A DNA stretch of 64,000 nt from NCBI GenBank assembly GCA_964651245.1, contig CAZYVI010000002.1, forward strand, positions 181,689 through 245,688, given 5' to 3'. This document shows, in pieces, positions 55,263-61,251 of this stretch. The notes below the pieces were generated by a model that had not been told where the DNA came from, did not search any database, and saw only the letters and a list, made by a program, of their open reading frames with translations. Each line of letters begins with the position of its first letter. Position 1 is the stretch's first letter. A program made the position numbers and the translations under genes. Source of the DNA: Avedoeria sp964651245. GTDB lineage: Bacteria > Chloroflexota > Anaerolineae > Epilineales > Epilineaceae.

Positions 55263-55811
55263 ATGCGCCGCCGCGCAGCCAGCCGCGGCATCGGGCGGCG
55301 CACTTCGATCGACAAGTGCGCGAATGTGGCCGGGCAGAACCCGTGGGTGATCGGCATTGTCGTCGCCGGCGACCTCACGCGCGAGTCGCTGGCCGCCGAC
55401 GACCTCGCCGCGCTGAAGCGCCTGGTGGCCGTCCTCGACCGCTTCCTCGGCCGCCAGCTGCCGTGCGAGCCGCACAGCAAGTGGGTGCAGACGGCGTGCC
55501 CGGGCGACCCGCTGCGCGGCGCCCTGGCGACCCTGCGCGTGCCGGCGCCGCCGCCGACCGCGGTGACGCTGGCCGCGACGCTGCTCTCCGCCGGGGCGGC
55601 CGCCCAGCGGATCCGGCTCAACCGCACCTCGGTGCTGCAGATCGCGATCACCCGTTCCGGCCTCGTCCCGACGAGCGACGAGTTCGAGCTCGTCCACGCC
55701 GGCGTGCGCTACGTGGCCCGGCTGGCCGAGCACCTCACGACCGGCGCGGTGCGCGTCTTCTACTGCCGCGTCGGCGACTGGGCGAACGTCGAGAGCGTCC
55801 AGCGCCCGTAG
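55263..55811 (+). CDS. Amidase_2/PGRP-like protein lacking the N-terminal part of the domain
   Basis: The 182-residue protein has VIGIVVAGDLTRESLAADD, LKRLVAVLDRFLG and HSKWVQTACPGDPLRG, which match the second half of N-acetylmuramoyl-L-alanine amidase (Amidase_2) domains, including the HxnTxCPG end with two of three zinc ligands. The front of the domain, with the first His ligand, is absent, and the opposite strand upstream is occupied by another frame. Peptidoglycan cleavage is therefore doubtful. About 90 residues of unknown fold follow. A membrane protein gene follows about 95 bases downstream, so the pair resembles an endolysin-holin arrangement. The family call is tentative. Confidence 0.45.
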   Translation: MRRRAASRGIGRRTSIDKCANVAGQNPWVIGIVVAGDLTRESLAADDLAALKRLVAVLDRFLGRQLPCEPHSKWVQTACPGDPLRGALATLRVPAPPPTAVTLAATLLSAGAAAQRIRLNRTSVLQIAITRSGLVPTSDEFELVHAGVRYVARLAEHLTTGAVRVFYCRVGDWANVESVQRP

Positions 55812-55904
55812 CGCCCCGGCCCGTGACCACCGCGGCTGTCGTGGCCGCGTGGCGATACCCCCCGGCGACGGCCGGCGGGGCCGATCCTCTGGAGGGTGCA
55901 GACC

Positions 55905-56354
55905 ATGTACGAGCTCACCCGCCTGCGGCGCCTCGCAAGCCCGCTCCTGGCCACGGCGCTCGACCCCGCCGACCAGGCGACGCTCGCGCAGCTGCTCGAC
56001 CTGCTCGACCTGCTCGACACGCTCGGCCGCCTGGCCCCGCTGGCCGCGCTCGTCGTGCCGCTCACCGAGGTCCGGCGGCTGTTCGGCGGCATGCCGGACA
56101 TCCCGCTGCCCGGAGGCCAGTCGATCAGCGCCGGTCGCTGGGTGAGCTGGGCCGTCGCCGGCGCGCTGCTCGGCCTGGGCTACGCGCTGGGTTGGGTGGC
56201 GGGCCCGTCGGCCGACGTGCCGTTCGCGCTGTGGCTGGGGTCGCGGTGGGCGATCCTCGGCATCCTGGCCAACGTGATCTACGACCGGTGGTTCGCGCCG
56301 CCGGTGGCGCCGGCGCCGGTGGTGGTCGAGGGGCGGGTGGCGGCAAGGGCGTAG
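55905..56354 (+). CDS. Small two-helix membrane protein, holin-like in layout
   Basis: The 149-residue protein has a Leu-rich amphipathic N-terminal region (LLDLLDLLDTLGRLAPLAAL), then two hydrophobic helices (about 86-104 WVSWAVAGALLGLGYALGW and about 112-132), and a short Pro/Val-rich tail. It is not recognised as a known family. GGAGG stands nine bases before the ATG. It follows the amidase-like gene on the same strand, which suggests, but does not prove, a lysis or cell-wall-related pair. A strong hairpin lies 35 bases past the stop. Confidence 0.55.
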   Translation: MYELTRLRRLASPLLATALDPADQATLAQLLDLLDLLDTLGRLAPLAALVVPLTEVRRLFGGMPDIPLPGGQSISAGRWVSWAVAGALLGLGYALGWVAGPSADVPFALWLGSRWAILGILANVIYDRWFAPPVAPAPVVVEGRVAARA

Positions 56355-56388
56355 CGGTACGCAACACTGCACGGTCCCGCGAGGGACG

Positions 56389-56423
56389 CGCGCCCCCGGT
56401 TCGCTTCTGCTGCCGGGGGCGCG
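56389..56423 (+). terminator. Inverted repeat after the holin-like gene
   Basis: CGCGCCCCCGG (56389-56399) pairs exactly with CCGGGGGCGCG (56413-56423) around a 13-base loop. An outer pair CAACAC (56362-56367) and GTGTTG (56427-56432) can extend it. It is a probable terminator for the 55905-56354 gene, though T-poor downstream. Confidence 0.5.
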
Positions 56424-56492
56424 TTGGTGTTGTGCACTTCTACCGCGAGAACAATGCGCTTTCGGCCCCGACGCGAACACGCGTTCAGAAAG

Positions 56493-56501
56493 TTATCCAC
56501 A
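56493..56501 (+). other. Consensus DnaA-box sequence
   Basis: TTATCCACA is an exact DnaA-box consensus, with a looser match (TTGTCCACC) starting ten bases later. Only one strong copy is seen and no replication gene is near, so an origin is not claimed. Confidence 0.3.
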
Positions 56502-56650
56502 GCTTGTCCACCACCATCAACGGGCGCTGCGCCTCTGCCAACAAGGTGGAATGCTCACGGCAACGAGCACATCTTGTGGTCCTCGCGCCCCGTCCGGCCC
56601 TGCATTTGGGATGCGCGACCGAATAGGCGGCACATCGAACCCCAACACCC

Positions 56651-56659
56651 TGGTATACT
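56651..56659 (+). promoter_or_regulatory. Extended -10 promoter (TGGTATACT)
   Basis: TGG followed by TATACT (56654-56659) forms an extended -10 element; no -35 match is evident. Transcription would run toward the small gene at 56974, with a leader of about 300 bases containing hairpin 56683-56714. Confidence 0.45.
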
Positions 56660-56682
56660 TGGTGGCACGCCGACATGACAAA

Positions 56683-56714
56683 GGCGGTCCCTCGCCGGCA
56701 AAGCTTGGACCGCC
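56683..56714 (+). repeat. 8-bp hairpin in the leader region
   Basis: GGCGGTCC (56683-56690) and GGACCGCC (56707-56714) pair perfectly with a 16-base loop. It lies just downstream of the extended -10 promoter and could be an RNA structure. Confidence 0.45.
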
Positions 56715-56973
56715 CCCGTCAACACATGTTAGGTTCTGAGATGGATCATACCCTATCCCTAACCCCGGGTCAATACCCTGGGGACAACTCATCGAACCGC
56801 GCTCGGGGGCCGCCGCTCTCGTCCGACTTGCCGACCTACGGCAACCGGAGGGATCGGCGGCCCTTTGCGTTCGCCGACCACGCGCATCCGCCACGACACA
56901 CTGGAGGGGAGTCTCTATGGATGGATTTTCTCGAGGGCGGCCACCGCCCAACACACACCTTATGGAGGTTCAA

Positions 56974-57180
56974 ATGATCGGGACTGGTTTGGGCACCCCG
57001 GAGACGCCAGCAGCTGGCCCGGGACCATTCGGATGGACGCGTGTTCTGATGGAGGACGGGACGTACGGCTGGCTCATGGTCAACGTCCCCGCCATCGCCG
57101 AGATGGAAAACGGGGAGACTGACCCGGTCTCCCAAGTCCTTCTCCCCGCGTCCGCGAAGCTCTACCTCCGCCGCTCCTAA
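56974..57180 (+). CDS. Small protein of unknown function with two possible starts
   Basis: The protein has 68 residues if started at 56974, where GGAGG lies five bases ahead. A second in-frame ATG at 56917 has GGAGGGGAG ahead of it and would give 87 residues. The sequence (GPFGWTRVLMEDGTYGWLMV, then PVSQVLLPASAKLYLRRS) is not recognised. It is neither clearly secreted nor a membrane protein. Codon use is less GC-saturated than in the core genes. A terminator hairpin follows 34 bases after the stop, so this looks like a self-contained short transcript. Confidence 0.5.
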   Translation: MIGTGLGTPETPAAGPGPFGWTRVLMEDGTYGWLMVNVPAIAEMENGETDPVSQVLLPASAKLYLRRS

Positions 57181-57213
57181 GTCCGCTTCCACCGGACCGA
57201 AGAGCCCCAACCC

Positions 57214-57245
57214 CGGCCCGTGCAGGTTTCGGCCTGCGCGGGCCG
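57214..57245 (+). terminator. Hairpin terminator after the small gene
   Basis: A 13-bp stem (57214-57226 with 57233-57245, one G-T pair) and a 6-base loop TTTCGG are followed by GGCCGTTTACAG. It is well placed to end the transcript of the 56974-57180 gene. Confidence 0.6.
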
Positions 57246-57371
57246 GGCCGTTTACAGACGGCCTCGAACATAGATTGCCCTGCGCGCTTTGTAAAGCCAA
57301 ACATGAGAGACGCTGATCATTCGTCCCTGCCCCCTGTTGCCCCCAGAACATGCGTTCGCCCATCCTCCCCC

Positions 57372-57616
57372 ATGCACTCCTACGACCCGCCCCTCCCCAT
57401 CCGCACCCGCACCGCCCCGACGCCCGCCCCGCCGCGTTCGCGCGGGACGGCGTGACCCACGCGGTCGCGTTGATCGAGGGCGTGCGGCAGCCGCGGCTGG
57501 ACTGGTGGGCGGCCGAGGGCGAGCAGGACCAGACGTACTACCTCGTCGTCACCGCCGGCGGCCTGGTGGCCGAGCTCGTGCGTGACGAGGCGACGGGCGA
57601 GCGGGGCGGGGCGCGG
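57372..57616 (+). pseudogene. Frameshifted remnant, copy 1 of a duplicated small domain (DUF6504-like)
   Basis: Reading from an ATG at 57372 gives MHSYDPPLPIRTRTA. The homologous sequence then continues one frame over as ARPAAFARDGVTHAVALIEG, RQPRLDWWAAEGEQDQTYYL and VAELVRDEATGE, before losing similarity near 57610. The layout (short beta-rich domain ending xYxVVTxxGLVAELxRDxxTGxW) resembles the DUF6504-type small protein found beside DNA-repair polymerases. That family call is a weak inference. A second copy lies 650 bases downstream. Confidence 0.5.
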
Positions 57617-57646
57617 AGGCCATCGCCTGCGACCACCAAGTGCGCA

Positions 57647-57922
57647 TCATGGTGGATCCGGGACTTCCTCGGTCATCAGGGGATCTGTCGTCGGCGTGCA
57701 GCACTCGAAGACCGGACGACTGCGCGTGCCATACGCGCCGATAATGGGCCCGGAGTAGGTTGGAACTCCATCGCTTCCGGGAGTGGGTGTCGTCAGGTCG
57801 AGCGTGTGCGCTGGTCTTGGATCCGACGACGCCGCGATGAGGACTGCCGCGAGGGCGAGCAAGACAACCGTGCGCCGTCTGGGCAGTTGATGCACGATGG
57901 GACCCCAGGTGATGTGATGCAC
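57647..57922 (-). CDS. Putative small secreted protein between two gene remnants
   Basis: The product has 91 residues from a GTG at 57922. A basic start (QLPRRRTVVLLALAAVLIAA) reads as a signal peptide, followed by a short Thr/Pro-rich mature part (LDLTTPTPGSDGVPTYSGP) with a Cys pair (FECCTP) and no recognised domain. No convincing ribosome site is present, and codon bias is only moderate. It sits between the two copies of a duplicated remnant and runs in the same direction as the low-GC secreted genes that follow. Confidence 0.35.
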   Translation of the reverse strand: MHHITWGPIVHQLPRRRTVVLLALAAVLIAASSDPRPAHTLDLTTPTPGSDGVPTYSGPIIGAYGTRSRPVFECCTPTTDPLMTEEVPDPP

Positions 57923-58067
57923 TCCGTACTTCCGGAGTCTGGCGGCCAGGATAGTCCCCCGACCGCCCGCCGAGAAACGGCACCTTGCGTAGTCGGCGGT
58001 GGTCCGCCATTCCCCCTCCCGGCCGCGCCCAGTAGGCCCCAGGAGCCCCGCCCGTGCGCCGCCCCCG

Positions 58068-58270
58068 ACGCCCGCCCCGCCGCGCTCGCGCGGGACGGCG
58101 CGCCCCACGCGGTCGCGTCGATCGAGGGCGTGCGGCAGCCGCGGCTGGCGCGGTGGCGGCCGACGGCGAGCGGCGCCAGACGTACCGCCTCGTCGTCACC
58201 GCCCGCGGCCTCGTGGCCGAGCTCGTGCGCGACGAGGCGACGGGCGAGTGGGGCGTGGCGCGACGGTTGG
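58068..58270 (+). pseudogene. Frameshifted remnant, copy 2 of the duplicated small domain
   Basis: The DNA matches copy 1 over about 200 bases (DARPAALARDGAPHAVASIEG, then VTARGLVAELVRDEATGEWG). A single base missing near 58153, relative to copy 1, puts the two halves in different frames. Copy 2 lacks the start found in copy 1 but keeps more of the end (GEWGVARRL). Both copies are therefore broken. Confidence 0.55.
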
Positions 58271-58272
58271 CA

Positions 58273-58860
58273 CTACGGCAGTCGATTCAGCAGTTCGGCT
58301 GCTGTATCAGCTAGTTTCATGCGATATGCAGACGCATGGCGCCTGTCTCCAAGTGCCAGCATATAGGGATGTGACTGGCCCCCTTCTTGGTTCCGAAACG
58401 TGCCCTGCAATACGACGGCGACATCGGGAACGATGAACTCACCTACAACTCCGGGCGTAACGTCAAACGGCATGTCGCCAGGAAACACGTCTACTGACCT
58501 CAGGACGGTAAACGGTCCATCCGCAAACCCGCTTACAGAATCTCTGTCGATCAAAACCTGCACGAATTCACTTGCCCATACCTCATGTGTCATTGCCACT
58601 CGTGTGGGGTCGTTGGTTGGGGTTGCCTGTATCGTCGGCACCGGTGGTGGGTAGGGCTCCGACGTCAATGTGGCCGTAGAGGCCGGTATTGGCTTCTCCA
58701 ACTCCTGAGTAGGTGCTTCCGTACTCTGTGAGAGTAGCGTATCAGTTCGCGGTCCATTGCGGTATGGAGCCGCAGCACTCTGCGCTAGGACGAAGACCAG
58801 AGCTACCACGGAGGATAGGGCCACGAAGAATGCGACGACTCGAAGTGTATTTCTAGGCAC
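58273..58860 (-). CDS. Secreted or membrane-anchored protein of unknown function, low-GC island
   Basis: The 195-residue protein has a signal-anchor (LRVVAFFVALSSVVALVFVL), a Thr/Pro/Ser-rich spacer (about 40-85) and a compact domain of about 105 residues (EFVQVLIDRDSVSGFADGPF... VVGEFIVPDVAVVLQGTFRN) with no recognised family. The GTG start has AGGAGA seven bases ahead. It follows the 58927-60369 gene by 66 bases on the same strand, so the two are probably co-transcribed. Base composition is clearly lower in GC than in the core genes, suggesting recent transfer. Confidence 0.6.
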   Translation of the reverse strand: MPRNTLRVVAFFVALSSVVALVFVLAQSAAAPYRNGPRTDTLLSQSTEAPTQELEKPIPASTATLTSEPYPPPVPTIQATPTNDPTRVAMTHEVWASEFVQVLIDRDSVSGFADGPFTVLRSVDVFPGDMPFDVTPGVVGEFIVPDVAVVLQGTFRNQEGGQSHPYMLALGDRRHASAYRMKLADTAAELLNRLP

Positions 58861-58926
58861 TAGTCATCTCCTGGTCTCTCTGGCAGCTGTGGCCGGTGCC
58901 ATCACATTACGTGTCTCAGGTCGAAG

Positions 58927-60369
58927 TTATCTCACCGAGATGTTCCAGGATGATCCGGGCCCCAGGCAGGGTGAAACGCTGTAGGGAATTCCATCACTTG
59001 CTGACCCGCCCAGTAGAGTTGTGTTCCAGCAGTACGACTGTGACCATGTGGCGATGGTACTCCAGGTCGGAATCCCGTCCGGAGCTGGGGGGAATTGCGG
59101 TGCCATTGAGTATGCATTCCACGAGTGCAGGTGAGTAGGAAAGCGCGTACTACTGTTCTCTCCACGAACTCCGCTTCCCACAAAATTCGCGTCGGACACG
59201 CTCATAAGAGATGGTATATTCAATTGTGGATGCGAGTCCCATATGACCATGCTGCCGCTAACTCCTCCAACACTACCCCCGAACATGGTTGTTCCCGCGA
59301 GGAAGCCTGTTGATAGTACTCGCATCCATAGCCGAGCCGCCATGACATCTCCAAGTCGATACAGTGCACCGGTGGCTGGATTGATTGCTGGCCTAAGACT
59401 GTCAGGTGCGTTGTTAATGTCTGGATTGATCACAAGGTCCTGCACAATAGCCCCGTTCGCGGTTGGCTCGAGTACCATAATACACACTGTCTGATCCCAT
59501 CCAGGAGCGTCCATATTGCACTCTGGGTCGTAGTTGGGACAACCCCTCCCGTCAGGGCCACAGCGTAAGACCATCCAGCCCACACGGCCCATATCACTCC
59601 CATTCGGGACCTTTCCCAATGCCACAAAACCAGCTGCGCTGACGGAAGGGTTGAAGGATGGGTTGTTGAGCCTCGGAATCTTTAGTAGGCCATGCACATA
59701 CTGGACGCCCTGGATGAACGCCCCTGGTGTGAATTCGTATGGCTGGATCACGAAACTCTCGGGAGGAATCAAGCCGAGATGAGCCCCGAACGGCGACTGG
59801 CCACCGGAGATTGATCTCACAGTCAGCAGGTAGTCCCCGCGTACGGACGATTGAAATCCACTAACCACAATCTGGTAGCTTCCGGGATCTAAGTGAGTTA
59901 TCACTTTCGATCGACCACTGCCACAAGAATCATCATCTCTTGCAAGCGGCGCAGGACTGCATGTGTGATTGCTGTCAAGTCCCTCATAGATGTATAACAC
60001 CGTATCAGTGGTGGGTCCACAGCAGGTACTTACTTCGTAGTCGCCTTCCGTCGACACTTCCAGCAGTACAACATCATACTTCGTGGCTTGCGCCCACGTC
60101 TGACATCCACTGGGATTGACGAGGGCGCGATGGATGTCCGGATCTGAATCCGTTAACACTCCTGAGTACGTCTGTGGCTGATCAGCAAGTCCTCGTTGTA
60201 CATTGAGAACGAAGAGTAGCAGGACAAACCCGGCAATCTCCACAATTCTGATACCGATCTTGGCCGCCTGCACTAGTCGATCGATTGCCACAGCACTGTA
60301 GTGACGACGCCCTAGCGTCGCCAGGCCGACTCGAGCTACGCTACGCAATCCGTAACTCATTATTGTCAT
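58927..60369 (-). CDS. Secreted beta-rich protein of unknown function, low-GC island
   Basis: The 480-residue protein has a basic start and one hydrophobic segment (IVEIAGFVLLLFVLNVQ, about 43-60), an export signal or anchor. Residues of about 70-185 resemble bacterial pre-peptidase C-terminal-like beta domains (YDVVLLEVSTEGDYEVSTCC, LYIYEGLD, LARDDDSCGSG, GSYQIVVSGF) with paired Cys. The remaining about 290 residues (GWMVLRCGPDGRGCPNYDPE, FLAGTTMFGGSVGGVSGSMV) are not recognised. ATG at 60369 has AGGGGA ahead; a TTG seven codons earlier is possible. About 55% GC was counted over 59221-59280 versus 73% or more in core genes. Confidence 0.6.
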   Translation of the reverse strand: MTIMSYGLRSVARVGLATLGRRHYSAVAIDRLVQAAKIGIRIVEIAGFVLLLFVLNVQRGLADQPQTYSGVLTDSDPDIHRALVNPSGCQTWAQATKYDVVLLEVSTEGDYEVSTCCGPTTDTVLYIYEGLDSNHTCSPAPLARDDDSCGSGRSKVITHLDPGSYQIVVSGFQSSVRGDYLLTVRSISGGQSPFGAHLGLIPPESFVIQPYEFTPGAFIQGVQYVHGLLKIPRLNNPSFNPSVSAAGFVALGKVPNGSDMGRVGWMVLRCGPDGRGCPNYDPECNMDAPGWDQTVCIMVLEPTANGAIVQDLVINPDINNAPDSLRPAINPATGALYRLGDVMAARLWMRVLSTGFLAGTTMFGGSVGGVSGSMVIWDSHPQLNIPSLMSVSDANFVGSGVRGENSSTRFPTHLHSWNAYSMAPQFPPAPDGIPTWSTIATWSQSYCWNTTLLGGSASDGIPYSVSPCLGPGSSWNISVR

Positions 60370-60715
60370 GCTCGTCCCCTGCGAAGGCAATCAGATGTCA
60401 TCCATCAGTAGGCATTACACTGCAGCAATCCTGCGCAAGGGCAAGACCGGCGTCGATGCCCCGATCGACCGTGATCCGTGATTCGATCCCCTACACCCCA
60501 AGATACCCGCATGCGTTAGACCATTCAATAGGCCATATGTTCACTAGTCCGCCGGGCGGCGGAATTGCCTTGTTGTCTGCCGGCGGACTAACTGGCAGGG
60601 ATGGTAGTGTCGACGGAGACGCCGACTGTTCCGACTCCTGGGCATTGCGTGCTCGCGCTACAATCTTCACCTCCACTTGCACCTCGCTCATCCTCCGCTT
60701 CGCCCTGTCGCCCCG
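60370..60715. other. Low-GC stretch without a supported gene
   Basis: Frames here are short and unsupported on both strands. An 11-bp inverted repeat at 60545-60590 is the main structure. A minus-strand frame ending at 60491 has no ribosome site or recognisable sequence. Confidence 0.45.
60545..60590. repeat. 11-bp perfect inverted repeat
   Basis: TAGTCCGCCGG (60545-60555) and CCGGCGGACTA (60580-60590) are exact inverted complements around a 24-base centre. It may be a terminator or a mobile-element scar in the low-GC stretch. Confidence 0.5.
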
Positions 60716-60967
60716 ATCTGGAGATGAATCCAGATCTGCAAGCTCACGGCCGCCCAGCTCGCCGCCCGCCCGGACTACGTCCAGTTTCTCCAGGGCCTCG
60801 CCGTCGGTGAAGGCGGCTTGGCCCGTGTCGCCGACGAGGGTGTCGGCCGGCAGTATCTCAAGAACCGGATCAGCGCGGTGGTGCTGGCAGCCGGTGTTTC
60901 GATCAAGTACCACCGCTCAGGGGCCGACTCGGTTGTGTTCGAGGTCGTCAACCGCGGCGCCGGTTGA
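60716..60967 (+). pseudogene. Remnant of a GC-rich gene, start lost or frameshifted
   Basis: From about 60737 a frame reads LTAAQLAARPDYVQFLQGLA, then GGLARVADEGVGRQYLKNRI and VFEVVNRGAG, with the GC-rich codon bias of core genes. It ends at TGA 60965-60967. A stop stands just upstream of this frame, and the only nearby ATG is one frame off. It looks like the 3' end of a truncated or frameshifted gene of unknown family. Confidence 0.45.
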
Positions 60968-61192
60968 CACGCAGCGGTTTCGGACTGGTCTCTGATGTCC
61001 CCCATGCCCGCCAGCCGTCCGACATGGGCGCTGCCAGCAGCCGGTGGCGGGAACCGCGCAAGTGACCACGCCTGCACCGCATCTGGACATCGCGCGCGCC
61101 GGGGCGCATCCTGCGGCTACCGGTGACGCCCGACCTTCCCCGAACGTCGGGCGCCGCCGGGGCGACATGCGGCGAGTGGCGAGGCGGCGCGG

Positions 61193-61222
61193 TTGCCGTG
61201 GCCGGGCTGGCCGGGGTATAAC
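61193..61222 (+). promoter_or_regulatory. Promoter of the Type IIG restriction-modification gene
   Basis: TTGCCG (61193-61198) and TATAAC (61217-61222) are 18 bases apart, 30 bases before the ATG, with CAGGAGG between as ribosome site. Confidence 0.6.
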
Positions 61223-61251
61223 GCCTCGCCACCCAGGAGGCCCGCCGCCCC

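Larger units (their letters stand above)
56355..56973. other. Region without a supported gene, rich in hairpins
   Basis: About 620 bases show no reading frame with the codon bias of this genome; the frames present on both strands run out of bias or overlap hairpins. The stretch holds a large inverted repeat, one consensus DnaA-box sequence, an extended -10 promoter and a smaller hairpin, listed separately. It may carry an untranslated RNA or a long leader for the small gene at 56974. Confidence 0.5.

Noticed and set aside
56493..56513. Replication origin
   Set aside because: Only one exact DnaA box and one weak one are present, with no AT-rich melting region and no dnaA, dnaN, rpmH or gid genes nearby.
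56600..56650. tRNA-like stretch on the minus strand (GGGTTCGAT)
   Set aside because: The T-loop-like sequence has no matching T stem and no acceptor or anticodon arms.
60545..60590. Integron attC site
   Set aside because: The inverted repeat lacks the R'/R'' core (GTTRRRY/RYYYAAC) and no integrase is present.
60491..60913. Minus-strand frame of 140 codons
   Set aside because: It overlaps the GC-rich gene remnant on the other strand, has no ribosome site and no recognisable sequence.
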